In this document: positions 63,688 through 64,000 of the stretch, in pieces
How the letters are laid out: every line of letters starts with the position of its first letter
How positions within the stretch are numbered: the first letter of the stretch is position 1
NCBI GenBank assembly: GCA_034508935.3
Contig: CM067444.1
Location: 57,373,988 to 57,437,987, forward strand
Source of the DNA: Berghia stephanieae
Taxonomy: Eukaryota; Mollusca; Gastropoda; Nudibranchia; Aeolidiidae
Length of the DNA stretch: 64,000 nt
Direction: 5' to 3'
Position numbers and translations under genes: made by a program
Notes under the pieces: generated by a model
What the model saw: the letters and a program-made list of their open reading frames with translations, nothing else
The model's database searches: none
What the model was told of the DNA's origin: nothing

Positions 63688-64000
63688 GTGGGGTTTCTGA
63701 CCTCCCATAGTGGGCAGGGAGGCACTTATTGTGCCTTCAATCCTTCTATACTACATCTGTTTTCCAATATGCTTTCTTTGTCTAGGGATAAGATTACTTG
63801 GTTTTGTCCAGGCCCTGGACTGTTAGCCTAGCTGGGAGGAAAACAGTCAAATGTATAGTTAGAGTTTTGGGAGATTATATTTTTTGTCTTGTAAATTATC
63901 TCTCTGTTGTTATGCACTGTTTTATGTTTTGTTTACATATATTATATGCTTTGTAAACATCTGAGTGCATCTCTCTTAGTGGGGACCTGTGCTCGTGTCT
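63688..64000 (+). repeat. R1 element copy cut by the window end
   Basis: Starts GAGTGGGGTTTCTGACCTCC and runs with the R1 body to the last base, GGGGACCTGTGCTCGTGTCT. Confidence 0.75.

Overview
The window is AT-rich, intron-rich animal DNA. It carries two conserved host genes, both on the + strand and head to tail, and many nested transposable elements. The protein sequences, the roughly 1-kb introns and the repeat types (tRNA-derived SINEs, RTE- and CR1/L2-like LINE ends, pogo and TTAA-type DNA elements) suggest a lophotrochozoan, most likely a mollusc and perhaps a gastropod. That placement is inference. I recognised no LTR element, retrovirus, Polinton, CRISPR array or bacterial-type operon.

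Layout. From 134 to 19045 lie the last 17 exons of a PAXBP1 (GCFC1) orthologue; its 5' end is outside the window. From 19046 to about 29040 is intergenic DNA: SINEs, fold-back elements, a CR1/L2-like LINE tail, a perfect 368-bp tandem duplication and a 5'-truncated LINE inserted in a SINE. A candidate promoter with an ETS-type box lies near 29070. INCENP, the scaffold of the chromosomal passenger complex, has 18 coding exons between 31552 and 57894. Its parts appear in the usual order: N-terminal helix for survivin/borealin, basic and acidic linker, a long charged helix, and a C-terminal IN-box ending in the Aurora B-target TSS motif. From 57895 to 64000 are a possible 3' UTR and more repeats.

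Mobile DNA. The commonest repeat is a roughly 520-bp element (called R1 here), with about 15 copies, all on the + strand. R1 and a second element (R2) share a 3' hairpin whose loop is conserved while the stem bases differ but still pair, and both make 12-bp target duplications. Four TTAA-flanked families with different terminal repeats occur, with no piggyBac-like transposase in the window. INCENP intron 15 holds a nest whose order can be read: an R1 copy was split by a 2.7-kb element (6-bp duplication GTATAG), and an apparently complete pogo/Tigger transposon with an uninterrupted 543-codon transposase then landed in that duplication. A TTAA element later entered the pogo, and a second pogo-type element sits inside the 2.7-kb one.

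The two host genes have no obvious joint function. PAXBP1 reads cleanly through all 17 exons. INCENP needs one extra base in each of three exons (2, 5 and 17) to keep frame, which looks more like consensus sequence error than gene death.
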